Origin: Planktophila grossartii
GTDB taxonomy: Bacteria; Actinomycetota; Actinomycetes; Nanopelagicales; Nanopelagicaceae
Reading direction: 5' to 3'
Assembly (NCBI GenBank): GCA_965234365.1
Contig: OZ248345.1
Span: 744,001 to 808,000 of the forward strand
DNA: 64,000 nt
Under the pieces are notes generated by a model that saw only the letters and a program-made list of their open reading frames with translations, made no database searches and was not told the DNA's origin. A program made the position numbers and the translations under genes. Positions 36,205 through 43,516 of the stretch are shown one piece after another (position 1 is the first letter of the stretch; each line of letters opens with the position of its first letter).

Positions 36205-36711
36205 CTCTTCGCGAGTCATAGTAAGCAACTGCGGCAACACTTTAGTCTTTCCGATAATTGGCATGAAGTTAGCATCCCCCGACCATCGCGGAACGATATG
36301 TTGATGAATATGTGCCGCGACCCCAGCTCCGGAAATTGCACCTTGATTCATTCCTAGATTGAATCCATCAGCTTTTGAAACTTTGCGCACGGTCTTCATC
36401 GCATGCGCACTGAGATCAGTGATCTCATGTCGCTCTTCATCGGTGAGGTCGGTCAGATCTGCTACGTGTCGATAGGCGCATACAAGTAAGTGCCCTGGGT
36501 TGTATGGGTACAGATTCATCACCACATACGCAGTTGTGCCACGTGCTACGACTAAGCCTTCTTCATCAGAGAGCGAAGGAATGCGACAGAAAGGGCACTC
36601 AACATCGTTACCGTCGAGAGGTCTATTTTCTCCACGCAAGTAATCGAGACGGTGGGGAGCCCACAAGCGCTGCCAACCATCGGGCATGCCAACACCGTTG
36701 ATCTCAGACAT
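36187..36711 (-). CDS. HIT-domain hydrolase/phosphorylase (AP4A phosphorylase-like)
   Basis: 174 residues. CPFCRIPS near the N-terminus is a likely zinc site, and the histidine triad is HIHQHIVPRW. The equivalent mycobacterial gene between pgsA and thrS (Rv2613c) is described as a diadenosine tetraphosphate phosphorylase. It lies three bases from thrS. Confidence 0.9.
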   Translation of the reverse strand: MSEINGVGMPDGWQRLWAPHRLDYLRGENRPLDGNDVECPFCRIPSLSDEEGLVVARGTTAYVVMNLYPYNPGHLLVCAYRHVADLTDLTDEERHEITDLSAHAMKTVRKVSKADGFNLGMNQGAISGAGVAAHIHQHIVPRWSGDANFMPIIGKTKVLPQLLTMTREELAAAW

Positions 36712-36713
36712 CG

Positions 36714-38702
36714 TTAGACCTGCTTGCGTTCAGCAACTGTCTGCTTAATCTCAGCGATGGCATCTGCAATTGCAATTCCATTCTTCTGATCGCCATTGCG
36801 ATATCTGAAGGAGACTGCACCTGCATTCATATCCTCTTCACCGGCAATGATCATAAATGGAATCTTCTGCATTTGGGCATTGCGAACCTTCTTCTGCATG
36901 CGATCATCGGAAGAGTCGAGTTCAGCGCGAATGCCAGCAGACTTCATCTGCTTTACAACTCCATGTAAATAGTCAGTGAAATTATCTGCCACAGGGATTG
37001 CCATCACCTGAACCGGAGCAAGCCATGGAGGGAATGCACCTGAGTAATGCTCTGTAAGAACTCCAAAGAATCGTTCAATAGATCCAAAGAGTGCGCGGTG
37101 AATCATGACAGGACGCTGACGTGACCCATCTGCCGCAGCAAATTCAAGTTCGAACCGTTGTGGAAGCTGGAAGTCAACCTGAATCGTGGACATCTGCCAT
37201 GTGCGACCGATTGCATCTTTTGCTTGAACGGAAATCTTTGGTCCGTAGAAAGCCGCTCCGCCTTCATCGAGAACGAGTTCGAGATTCTGCGCTACTGCAG
37301 CCTTGCGAAGAGCTTCAGTAGCTTCAGCCCAATCCGCATCTTCGCCAACAGATTTTTCAGGGTTGCGAGTGGAAAGTTCAAGATAGAAGTCTTCTAGTCC
37401 GTAATCGCGAAGAAGATTGAGAACGAAGGTGAGAAGTGAATCGAGTTCACCTGGCATCTGCTCTTTGGTGCAATAGATATGTGCATCATCTTGTGTAAAG
37501 CCACGTGCTCGAGTGATGCCATGCAAAACACCAGATTTTTCGTAACGATAGACAGTTCCGAATTCAAAGAGTCGAAGTGGTAGCTCGCGGTAAGAACGTT
37601 GACGAGACTGGAAGATGAGGTTGTGGAAGGGGCAGTTCATCGGCTTCATGTAGTACTGCTGCCCTGCGCGCTTAACAGTTCCATCGGCATGGAGCTCTTC
37701 ATCCATGATCATCGGTGGGTACATACCTTCGGAGTACCAATCCAAGTGACCTGACTTCTGGAAGAGGGCAGCCTTTGTTAGGTGCGGTGAGTAAACGAAT
37801 TCGTAATCTTCTTCCTCGTGGCGCTTGCGTGAATAATCTTCCATTGCGCGACGAACGATTCCGCCCTTTGGATGGAATACCGCAAGGCCTGAACCGATTT
37901 CTTCTGGGAATGAGAAGAGATCGAGCTCCTGTCCAAGTCGACGATGGTCACGCTTTTCAGCCTCTGCAAGAAGTTCAAGGTATGCATTGAGTTCATCTTG
38001 TGAAGGCCACGCTGTTCCGTAGATGCGCTGAAGCATTGGGTTCTTTTCAGAGCCGCGCCAATAGGCAGCAGCGCTTCGCATTAATTTAAAGGCGGGAATA
38101 TGTTTTGTTGACGGGAGGTGTGGTCCGCGGCAGAGGTCTGACCACACAGGTTGTCCATCGCGACCTAAATTGTCGTAGATAGTAAGTTCGGTGCCCCCTA
38201 CTTCAACGTTGGTCTCGTCTGTTCCGCCGCCCTTAATGCCAATAAGTTCGCACTTATACGGTTCGTGTGCAAGTTCCTTGAGCGCATCAGCTTCGGTGGT
38301 GACGCGACGCTTAAATCGCTGACCTTCTTTAACAATCTTGCGCATCGCACTTTCAATCTTTTCGAGGTCATCAGGATTGAATGGATTCTGTGGATCGAAG
38401 TCGTAATAGAAACCATCGGTTATCGGTGGACCGATTCCGAGTCGAGTCTGAGCGAAAACTTGCTGGACTGCTTGAGCCATCACGTGGGCTGTCGAATGTC
38501 GAAGTACAGCTAAGCCTTCGGGAGACGAGATGGAGATACCTTCGACTGAGTCGCCCTCAACGAGATCCGTCCAGAGATCTTTCAATACTCCGTTGACCTT
38601 GCAGACAACAATCTCTTTCGCTTCTGCGAAAAGATGAGTTGGTTTCTGATCTGCCTCGATGCTGCGAGCAGCACCATCAACGGTTACAGAGATCATGGAC
38701 AT
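36714..38702 (-). CDS. thrS: Threonyl-tRNA synthetase
   Basis: 662 residues: TGS domain, editing domain with HSTAHVMAQAVQQVF, class II core with the zinc ligand region MKPMNCPFHNLIF and motif 2 EFGTVYRYEKSGVLHG, and the anticodon-binding domain. The ATG lies six bases after TAGGCT without a Shine-Dalgarno, so a leaderless start inside the gap to pabC is possible; a second ATG is two codons in. Confidence 0.98.
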   Translation of the reverse strand: MSMISVTVDGAARSIEADQKPTHLFAEAKEIVVCKVNGVLKDLWTDLVEGDSVEGISISSPEGLAVLRHSTAHVMAQAVQQVFAQTRLGIGPPITDGFYYDFDPQNPFNPDDLEKIESAMRKIVKEGQRFKRRVTTEADALKELAHEPYKCELIGIKGGGTDETNVEVGGTELTIYDNLGRDGQPVWSDLCRGPHLPSTKHIPAFKLMRSAAAYWRGSEKNPMLQRIYGTAWPSQDELNAYLELLAEAEKRDHRRLGQELDLFSFPEEIGSGLAVFHPKGGIVRRAMEDYSRKRHEEEDYEFVYSPHLTKAALFQKSGHLDWYSEGMYPPMIMDEELHADGTVKRAGQQYYMKPMNCPFHNLIFQSRQRSYRELPLRLFEFGTVYRYEKSGVLHGITRARGFTQDDAHIYCTKEQMPGELDSLLTFVLNLLRDYGLEDFYLELSTRNPEKSVGEDADWAEATEALRKAAVAQNLELVLDEGGAAFYGPKISVQAKDAIGRTWQMSTIQVDFQLPQRFELEFAAADGSRQRPVMIHRALFGSIERFFGVLTEHYSGAFPPWLAPVQVMAIPVADNFTDYLHGVVKQMKSAGIRAELDSSDDRMQKKVRNAQMQKIPFMIIAGEEDMNAGAVSFRYRNGDQKNGIAIADAIAEIKQTVAERKQV

Positions 38703-38706
38703 GGAG

Positions 38707-39432
38707 TTAGCCTACCGAAACAGGCTTGCAGTTCGTGTGAATTTGCTCCTCAAGAGCGCGTGAAGCATCTCCTATTTTCAACTTCATATCCCCAATATGC
38801 GAGATTGGCTGGGCAATTCGAAGGCTCGAGAGCATAAATCCAGATTCAACCTCAGGGATTTCTGAAACATGTACCGGGCGAACTCGCACACCACACTCTT
38901 CAATTGCTATCGCTCGAATTACGCCGGGCAAAATTCCTGATGTGATGGGCGGAGTAACCCATTCGCCTCCGATATAGAAGGCTAGGTTTGCAACAGCTGT
39001 CTCGGTGATCTCATTCTTCTCATTAAACAGAACGCTGTCGTGATAGCCCTCGTCATTCGCAGCTTCAATCAGAGCGAAGCGATAGTCATAGGGAAAGAGC
39101 TTATGAACTGCGCCAATTACTGTCTGGCTATAGAAATTGAGTCGAGCAGGTTCAGTATGTTCGACATATTCATCGTGAGTAATGTGAAAGATTTCTCTCC
39201 CGAAACAGATTCGAAGGCGACCTATATCGTGAGGGTTGTGCGCCAGAACTCGAACCATTTCATCTCTAATGAACTCTTCAGAGGGGATTGAAATACCAAG
39301 TTCTAACGCTGACTCGAGAGCGCGGCGCATATGGCGACCCAATGCGATGGGTGCACCCTTCACTGTCTTAATGGTTTCAAATATCCCAGATGCTTTCGGA
39401 AAGCCGTGGCTATCGAGTTGTAGCACCGTCAT
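38707..39432 (-). CDS. pabC: Aminodeoxychorismate lyase / branched-chain aminotransferase-fold PLP enzyme
   Basis: About 241 residues, fold type IV PLP enzyme with GIFETIKTVKGAPIALGRHM at the N-terminus, FNEKNEITETAVANLAFY and GILPGVIRAIAIEECG. Releases 4-aminobenzoate from aminodeoxychorismate. The start is the ATG of MTVLQLDSHGFP, overlapping the pabB stop by four bases; the longer frame is an extension into pabB. The pairing with pabB supports the folate role over a general aminotransferase. Confidence 0.88.
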   Translation of the reverse strand: MTVLQLDSHGFPKASGIFETIKTVKGAPIALGRHMRRALESALELGISIPSEEFIRDEMVRVLAHNPHDIGRLRICFGREIFHITHDEYVEHTEPARLNFYSQTVIGAVHKLFPYDYRFALIEAANDEGYHDSVLFNEKNEITETAVANLAFYIGGEWVTPPITSGILPGVIRAIAIEECGVRVRPVHVSEIPEVESGFMLSSLRIAQPISHIGDMKLKIGDASRALEEQIHTNCKPVSVG

Positions 39433-40418
39433 AGCTCTCCCCCTGCAATTGAAATGAGATGACGCGCCTTGAGCTGCGTCTCCTCCCATTCTGCAGCAGG
39501 ATCGCTCCCCCACGTAATTCCCGCCCCTGTTCCGAATCGAATAGTGGAATCACCTTCATTCCAAAAGGTACGAATCGCAACAGAGAGTTCAGCTCGATCG
39601 CCATGAATCCAACCTAGTGTTCCGCAGTAAGGACCACGTACTCCCTCGCTTCCCTTGATAATCGAAAGCGCAGCACTCTTGGGAGCGCCACTCACTGAAC
39701 CTGGAGGCATAGTTGCTTCCAGTATTTCTCTCCACGTCGTTCCGTCTTTCAGTCTTCCCTCGACATCAGAGACAAGGTGGGTAATTCCTGGATGTTTCTC
39801 ATGTCTGAAGAGTTCTCTGACATCTATGGATCCCGCATCGCATATTCGACCGAGATCGTTACGCATCAGATCGACAATCATCAGATTTTCAGCCTTATCT
39901 TTATCGCCAAATTCATTCTCATCGCTTCGGATTGTTCCCTTTATTGGTGAGGTGAGAATCTTGGAACCGCTGCGAGAAATGAAGCGCTCGGGAGATGCCG
40001 ATGCAATTTCAAGACCTTCGATTGAGAGATAGAAGGCGTACTGCGCTGGATTTCGAAGTAACAATTGCGAGAACAATCCCTGCAGCGACTGAACTGAAAA
40101 AGGATGGCTGAGTTCTCGACAAGCATTGACTTGATACACCCCGCCGCTCGCAATCAATTCGCGAATCTGTGAGACGTAAGCAATGTATTCACTCTTGCTT
40201 TGGGAAGTCGACCACCGTGAATTCAGTGGGATCCATTGGTGAGATGGAAACTCACCGTGCGAAACATCTGCAAAACGAGCAAAGCGTGCCTTGCCTTCGA
40301 AGGTTATTGAGACCGCCCAGAATGATCCATCGTCTAATCGACTCGCATCATCAGTAATTTCAACGCACTGAGTTGCATGGACTCCACCCATCCACATCTG
40401 CGTTACTGGGGCTGACAT
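39429..40418 (-). CDS. pabB: Aminodeoxychorismate synthase component I (short form)
   Basis: 329 residues of the chorismate-binding family. YVSQIRELIASGGVYQVNAC, ASASPERFISRSG, IKGTIRSDENEF, NLMIVDLMRNDLGRI and PPGSVSGAPKSAALSII are all in place, so the catalytic domain is complete. Typical PabB is about 450 residues; the N-terminal half-domain is reduced to about 80 residues. No glutaminase (pabA) is next to it. Four-base coupling to pabC supports 4-aminobenzoate synthesis over isochorismate or anthranilate synthase. Confidence 0.9.
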   Translation of the reverse strand: MSAPVTQMWMGGVHATQCVEITDDASRLDDGSFWAVSITFEGKARFARFADVSHGEFPSHQWIPLNSRWSTSQSKSEYIAYVSQIRELIASGGVYQVNACRELSHPFSVQSLQGLFSQLLLRNPAQYAFYLSIEGLEIASASPERFISRSGSKILTSPIKGTIRSDENEFGDKDKAENLMIVDLMRNDLGRICDAGSIDVRELFRHEKHPGITHLVSDVEGRLKDGTTWREILEATMPPGSVSGAPKSAALSIIKGSEGVRGPYCGTLGWIHGDRAELSVAIRTFWNEGDSTIRFGTGAGITWGSDPAAEWEETQLKARHLISIAGGEL

Positions 40419-40470
40419 GGGGCAAGGCTACGCATATAACGCCATCAAAATCCCTTTTAAAAAACCCGCT

Positions 40471-40500
40471 TTGGCAGTTCAGCCCGCACTGCGCTAGATT
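40471..40500 (+). promoter_or_regulatory. Probable promoter of the tRNA cluster
   Basis: TTGGCA, 18 bases, TAGATT; the predicted start is about 10 bases upstream of tRNA-Gly. Confidence 0.55.
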
Positions 40501-40516
40501 TGCCCCTGCACAAAAT

Positions 40517-40589
40517 GCGGACGTAGCGCAGCTGGTAGCGCGGAACCTTGCCAAGGTTCAGGTCGCGGGTTCGAACCCCGTCGTCCGCT
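40517..40589 (+). tRNA. tRNA-Gly (GCC)
   Basis: Seven-pair acceptor stem GCGGACG/CGTCCGC, anticodon arm GAACC-TTGCCAA-GGTTC with anticodon GCC, and T-arm with GGTTCGAACCC. CCA is not encoded. Confidence 0.97.
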
Positions 40590-40595
40590 CGGATT

Positions 40596-40630
40596 AACCG
40601 CCGCTTCGAATTTATTTTCAGGTGGCGGTT
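40596..40630 (+). other. Inverted repeat between tRNA-Gly and tRNA-Cys
   Basis: AACCGCC and GGCGGTT pair across a 21-base loop, followed by a weak T-run. Possible weak terminator or processing hairpin in a tRNA polycistron. Confidence 0.35.
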
Positions 40631-40637
40631 TGTCTAT

Positions 40638-40711
40638 GGTCGGATGGCCGAGAGGCGAGGCAAGGGACTGCAAATCCCTCTACACGGGTTCAAATCCCGT
40701 TCCGACCTCCA
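40638..40711 (+). tRNA. tRNA-Cys (GCA)
   Basis: Acceptor GGTCGGA/TCCGACC, anticodon loop CTGCAAA with anticodon GCA, T-loop GGTTCAAATCC, discriminator T, and an encoded CCA. Confidence 0.97.
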
Positions 40712-40780
40712 GCTCTTCTTTCAGATGAGAGAAGATTTGGTTGAGTACTACAATTTCAGAACTACAACTTTATATACCTA

Positions 40781-40855
40781 GGACGATTGGCTCAGCGGTA
40801 GAGCACCACATTGACATTGTGGGGGTCACTGGTTCGATCCCAGTATCGTCCACCA
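40781..40855 (+). tRNA. tRNA-Val (GAC), integration target
   Basis: Acceptor GGACGAT/ATCGTCC, anticodon arm CCACA-TTGACAT-TGTGG with anticodon GAC, discriminator A, CCA encoded. Its 3' 30 bases (to the first C of CCA) are repeated exactly at 48732-48761, so an inserted element uses this gene as its attachment site; the gene itself remains intact. Confidence 0.97.
40824..40853 (+). repeat. Left attachment repeat (attL) in the tRNA-Val 3' end
   Basis: 30-bp direct repeat identical to 48732-48761; flanking bases differ on both sides (G versus T before, C versus G after). It covers the T-arm and 3' acceptor strand, the usual crossover region for tyrosine integrases. Confidence 0.9.
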
Positions 40856-40878
40856 TTTAGTAGAAACTGAACTAAAAA

Positions 40879-40893
40879 TACGGAAACTCCGTA
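40879..40893. promoter_or_regulatory. Palindrome copy 1 of a shared island motif
   Basis: TACGGAAACTCCGTA: six-base arms around AAC, between tRNA-Val and the integrase. A near copy with 12 of 13 core bases identical occurs at the predicted start of the next island transcript (41865-41877), which suggests a common operator. Confidence 0.45.
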
Positions 40894-40920
40894 ACTAGTT
40901 CTAATGACTACCATCTTGGA

Positions 40921-40932
40921 CAGTATCGTCCA
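40921..40932 (+). repeat. Partial third copy of the attachment core
   Basis: CAGTATCGTCCA, identical to the last 12 bases of the tRNA-Val gene before CCA, lies 80 bases further on, before the integrase gene. Confidence 0.5.
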
Positions 40933-40985
40933 TTTGGATCTCATTTCCTGCCCAGTAGGTGTTATTTGGGAATAGGAACTTCAAT

Positions 40986-41822
40986 ATGTTGGTATCAGAA
41001 TTTGCAACAAAAACTATCAATAATCGTCCTTTGAAATACGGGACAAGACAGTCATATTTTAAAATCATCAAATCCCTGGGTATTTGGGATCTAGATATTG
41101 AAGATCTGAATTGTGCGCTCATCTACGACAAAGTAGACACGATGAAATCTCACAACGTTAAAAAGAATGTCTACATCTGTCTGAGGTCTGTCTTTAGAGA
41201 CCTGGGTATCTTCAATGACCTGCCCATCATGCAAGGCATTGCAAAGGTCTACAACTTCCCCACTCAGGAAGAACTGCATGACACGATTGATCGATCTAAG
41301 TATCGTCGCATTCTTTATCTGTGCATGTATGCAGGTCTGCGAGTTGGAGAAGCTTGTGCGGTTATTCCTAGTCAACTAGAAGGCTCTTATTTGAATGTCG
41401 ATAGAGCATTTAGCCAAGATGGAAAGCATTTAGGTAGTCCAAAGACTTATGGCAAAGTGCTGATCCCCGATTGGCTTGCCGATGAAATTAGATCAATGAA
41501 TCCTGAAGATTATTGGCAAATTGGGATGCCCACTCAATTAGTTTCATGGGCTTGTGGAAACTTAAGCAAGAGAGGCACACGTAAGCATATAAACCCTCAT
41601 ATGTTGCGCCACTGGTTTGCAACCGACATGATCAAGAGAGGTGTAAATCCTGAAATTGCAAGACGTCAATTACGTCACAAGAATATAGAAACAACCATGA
41701 AAATCTATGTTCAGATAAATAATCAAGAGTTAGAAGATTCACTGCCAACTCTGCCATTAACTAGATTAGTTAAAGATAATTCAGATGGAAAAGTTATCGA
41801 TTTTGCAAAATATTTGGCTTAA
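40986..41822 (+). CDS. Tyrosine recombinase / integrase of the island
   Basis: About 278 residues. An N-terminal SAM-like core-binding domain (about 1-95) is followed by the catalytic domain with box I Arg in YAGLRVGEAC, the Lys region near GSPKTYGK, box II HMLRHWFATD, the distal histidine in QLRHKNIETT and the nucleophile Tyr in KIYVQ. All active-site residues look present. The ATG has TAGGAA upstream; an earlier in-frame GTG nine codons before lacks a ribosome-binding site. It lies next to attL, as is usual. Confidence 0.92.
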   Translation: MLVSEFATKTINNRPLKYGTRQSYFKIIKSLGIWDLDIEDLNCALIYDKVDTMKSHNVKKNVYICLRSVFRDLGIFNDLPIMQGIAKVYNFPTQEELHDTIDRSKYRRILYLCMYAGLRVGEACAVIPSQLEGSYLNVDRAFSQDGKHLGSPKTYGKVLIPDWLADEIRSMNPEDYWQIGMPTQLVSWACGNLSKRGTRKHINPHMLRHWFATDMIKRGVNPEIARRQLRHKNIETTMKIYVQINNQELEDSLPTLPLTRLVKDNSDGKVIDFAKYLA

Positions 41823-41826
41823 CCTA

Positions 41827-41855
41827 TTTACAAAAATTTAGTGAATTGCTATAAT
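41827..41855 (+). promoter_or_regulatory. Strong sigma-70-type promoter in the island
   Basis: TTTACA, exactly 17 bases, TATAAT. This is the closest match to consensus in the window. Start expected near 41862, immediately at the second copy of the CGGAAAnTCCGTA palindrome. Confidence 0.75.
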
Positions 41856-41861
41856 TAGGTA

Positions 41862-41927
41862 CTGCGGAAAATCCGTAGCAATGCACCACCAAAGAAGGCT
41901 CGAAAGAGACCATTTTTGGTGGTTTTT
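41862..41927 (+). ncRNA. Candidate small RNA or attenuated leader
   Basis: Downstream of the strong promoter the transcript folds into two hairpins: CUGCGGA/UCCGUAG near its 5' end, then CCACCAAA/UUUGGUGG (41886-41893 with 41915-41922) enclosing GGCUC-GAAA-GAG(A)CC and followed by five U. The second is a good intrinsic terminator, so most transcripts may stop at about 65 nt. Read-through would express the gene at 41974. It could equally be the integrase terminator. Confidence 0.4.
41865..41877. promoter_or_regulatory. Palindrome copy 2 of the shared island motif
   Basis: CGGAAAATCCGTA overlaps the expected transcription start of the strong promoter, a position where a bound repressor would block transcription. 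Compare 40881-40893. Confidence 0.45.
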
Positions 41928-41943
41928 GCATTTTAAGGATGTT

Positions 41944-41957
41944 TGTTTATTTAAACA
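41944..41957. promoter_or_regulatory. Palindrome TGTTTATTTAAACA before the winged-helix gene
   Basis: Perfect six-base arms around TT, seven bases upstream of the AAGGAGG ribosome-binding site. Operator-like; the binding protein is unknown. Confidence 0.35.
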
Positions 41958-41973
41958 GACATTAAGGAGGAAT

Positions 41974-42441
41974 ATGAGTAAGAAAGACAAACTGTATGAA
42001 TATCTGGACGAAGTGATTCATGCCAAGATTGACGGGAAGGCCAAAGGTCTCTTGTACTTCTATGCGACTGTCTATAACTGGACTAAGAATCGGCCGTCAT
42101 ACTGGTCAGAGAGATCTATTTGTGCGCTGACCGCAATGGCGCCATCTACTTATCAAGCTAAAAGAAAATATCTTGAAGATTTTGGATGGATAGTTGTTAA
42201 GAAGCGAGGTCGCGAGGTGACTTGCCTCGTTGGGGTGAAGGTGGGCAAGGACGACCCAGATTATGAAAACAATTGCTGGGCAAAATGGCATCCTTATACA
42301 CAGCGAGATGATTTGGAGACCTTTTGGGATGAATATGAAGATTCACATTCAGGCACAAGTATTAATGAAACTAATTTGAGCGTTACTGAAGGATCTGAGG
42401 ACGATCCTGATGATATCTGGGAAGTTTTTGAAGGCCGTTGA
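41974..42441 (+). CDS. Winged-helix-like island protein (phage/plasmid replication type)
   Basis: 155 residues. The middle part, KGLLYFYATVYNWTKNRPS followed by SERSICALTAMAPSTYQAKR and LEDFGWIVVKKRG, has the form of HTH_36-like winged-helix domains in phage and plasmid replication or control proteins. The C-terminus is very acidic (EGSEDDPDDIWEVFEG). The start has a perfect AAGGAGG four bases before the ATG. The same frame is open back to an ATG at 41881 inside the leader, but with no ribosome-binding site. Role (replication, excision control or repression) not decidable from sequence. Confidence 0.7.
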   Translation: MSKKDKLYEYLDEVIHAKIDGKAKGLLYFYATVYNWTKNRPSYWSERSICALTAMAPSTYQAKRKYLEDFGWIVVKKRGREVTCLVGVKVGKDDPDYENNCWAKWHPYTQRDDLETFWDEYEDSHSGTSINETNLSVTEGSEDDPDDIWEVFEGR

Positions 42442-42486
42442 AATACCGCTCACAGGTTGTAAGTGGTCCTTCAGAAATACCCTAAC

Positions 42487-42517
42487 AACGAAGAACAATG
42501 AAAATAACGAAGAACAA
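42487..42517 (+). repeat. Two 12-bp direct repeats
   Basis: AACGAAGAACAA occurs twice, 19 bases apart start to start, between the winged-helix gene and the terminator. Iteron-like spacing of about two helical turns, but only two copies. Confidence 0.4.
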
Positions 42518-42529
42518 CTAAAACAAGAT

Positions 42530-42562
42530 AACGCAAAGGAAATCCTTTGCGTTTATCTTTTT
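42530..42562. terminator. Bidirectional intrinsic terminator
   Basis: Ten-base arms ACGCAAAGGA/TCCTTTGCGT followed by TTATCTTTTT on the plus strand; it separates the convergent winged-helix and GNAT genes. Confidence 0.75.
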
Positions 42563-43139
42563 ACAAATAGTTTTCAAAAGAAGAGACTAAGGCCATTGGG
42601 TTTGAAAGGCTTAAGGAGGGGCTCCTCCCCCTTTCAAGTACAAACCATGCAAACTTGGATTCCGAACCTTTCTCCATGTCTTCTGTGGCTTGAGAAGGGC
42701 CTCTAAGGCTATAGCCACATTTGGTAGCAACTCGGACGCTGGCATAATTCTTCGGGTCAATGAACAACTCCAAGAAATGAACTTGTGGGAACTTAAATAG
42801 ATTTCTTGAGATCTTAGACAATGCCCATGTCCCTATTCCCAAGCCTGTAAAACCAGTTCTTACCCAATAGACGATTTGAAGAGAATTTAAACTTGAACCT
42901 TCATAGAGCGAGAAATGACCTACGAGAATCTTGTTCCAAAAAACAGCAAAATGTCTGTTTCTATCTGGCCCCGATATTTGTTGAATAAATTCATAACTGG
43001 TGCTTCTCTTGCTCGTTTTCGTCAGTGGGCCAATTTCAAAGAATGCGGACACGTCCATCTCCGATTCAGATCTGGCTCTTCTATATTCTTTGTGGTCTGA
43101 ATTTCTGAATTTACGGACTGATAACTGATTCTGGATCAT
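42561..43139 (-). CDS. GNAT-family N-acetyltransferase
   Basis: 192 residues, similar to RimJ/RimL-type GNAT proteins: WVRTGFTGLGIGTWALSKI corresponds to the acetyl-CoA loop (R/Q-x2-G-x-G/A) and FIDPKNYASVRVATKCGYSL to the usual N-x2-S-x-R-V-x-x-K-x-G-F/Y segment. The substrate is unknown. It is on the island, AT-rich, and has no antitoxin-like partner next to it, so a GNAT toxin system is not supported. Confidence 0.75.
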   Translation of the reverse strand: MIQNQLSVRKFRNSDHKEYRRARSESEMDVSAFFEIGPLTKTSKRSTSYEFIQQISGPDRNRHFAVFWNKILVGHFSLYEGSSLNSLQIVYWVRTGFTGLGIGTWALSKISRNLFKFPQVHFLELFIDPKNYASVRVATKCGYSLRGPSQATEDMEKGSESKFAWFVLERGRSPSLSLSNPMALVSSFENYL

Positions 43140-43516
43140 AAACTGAATTTTCTACTAGCGATTTAATCCTTAAAGCTATTGATTATCGACACTTTTTAAG
43201 TACAGCCATCAATCATGGCCCTTTGGAGTTCTTAATGAGAATAATCCATTCTTACAATTTTACAATTTTCTAAATCAAAAGGCAAAGAATGGGCGCACTA
43301 TCAAAATTAATTCGTCTCCATTATTTCTGCATCATCCAAATTAGAAATTTATTAACATTTTCATCATTCTTGAATTAGTTCCCTATTCAGAGATTCTTGA
43401 TTTCGGCTATTTTTCCCAATTAGCCGGAGATACGGCGATTATGCGGGGTGGCATGCGTGATTTTCGCATTTCCCCTTAAAAATGCCCCAAAATATTTACA
43501 AAGACATCTAGTAGAT
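43140..43516. other. AT-rich non-coding stretch inside the island
   Basis: No plausible gene in 377 bases. It must hold the promoter of the GNAT gene and the end of the phosphoesterase operon. One imperfect hairpin is visible near 43444-43476 (GGGG, ATGCG, CGCAT, CCCC) without a proper T-run on either strand. I see no other clear element. Confidence 0.6.

Noticed and set aside
38703..38715. Conventional ribosome-binding site for thrS
   Set aside because: The 5' flank reads TAGGCTAACTCC before ATG with no AGGAG-like sequence at suitable distance; treated as leaderless or coupled to upstream.
42561..43139. GNAT protein as toxin of a toxin-antitoxin pair
   Set aside because: No small ribbon-helix-helix or HTH gene is adjacent in the same direction, and the protein resembles RimJ/RimL-type enzymes instead.
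43444..43476. Hairpin in the AT-rich island gap as a terminator
   Set aside because: Stem is interrupted and neither strand has a following T-run of useful length.
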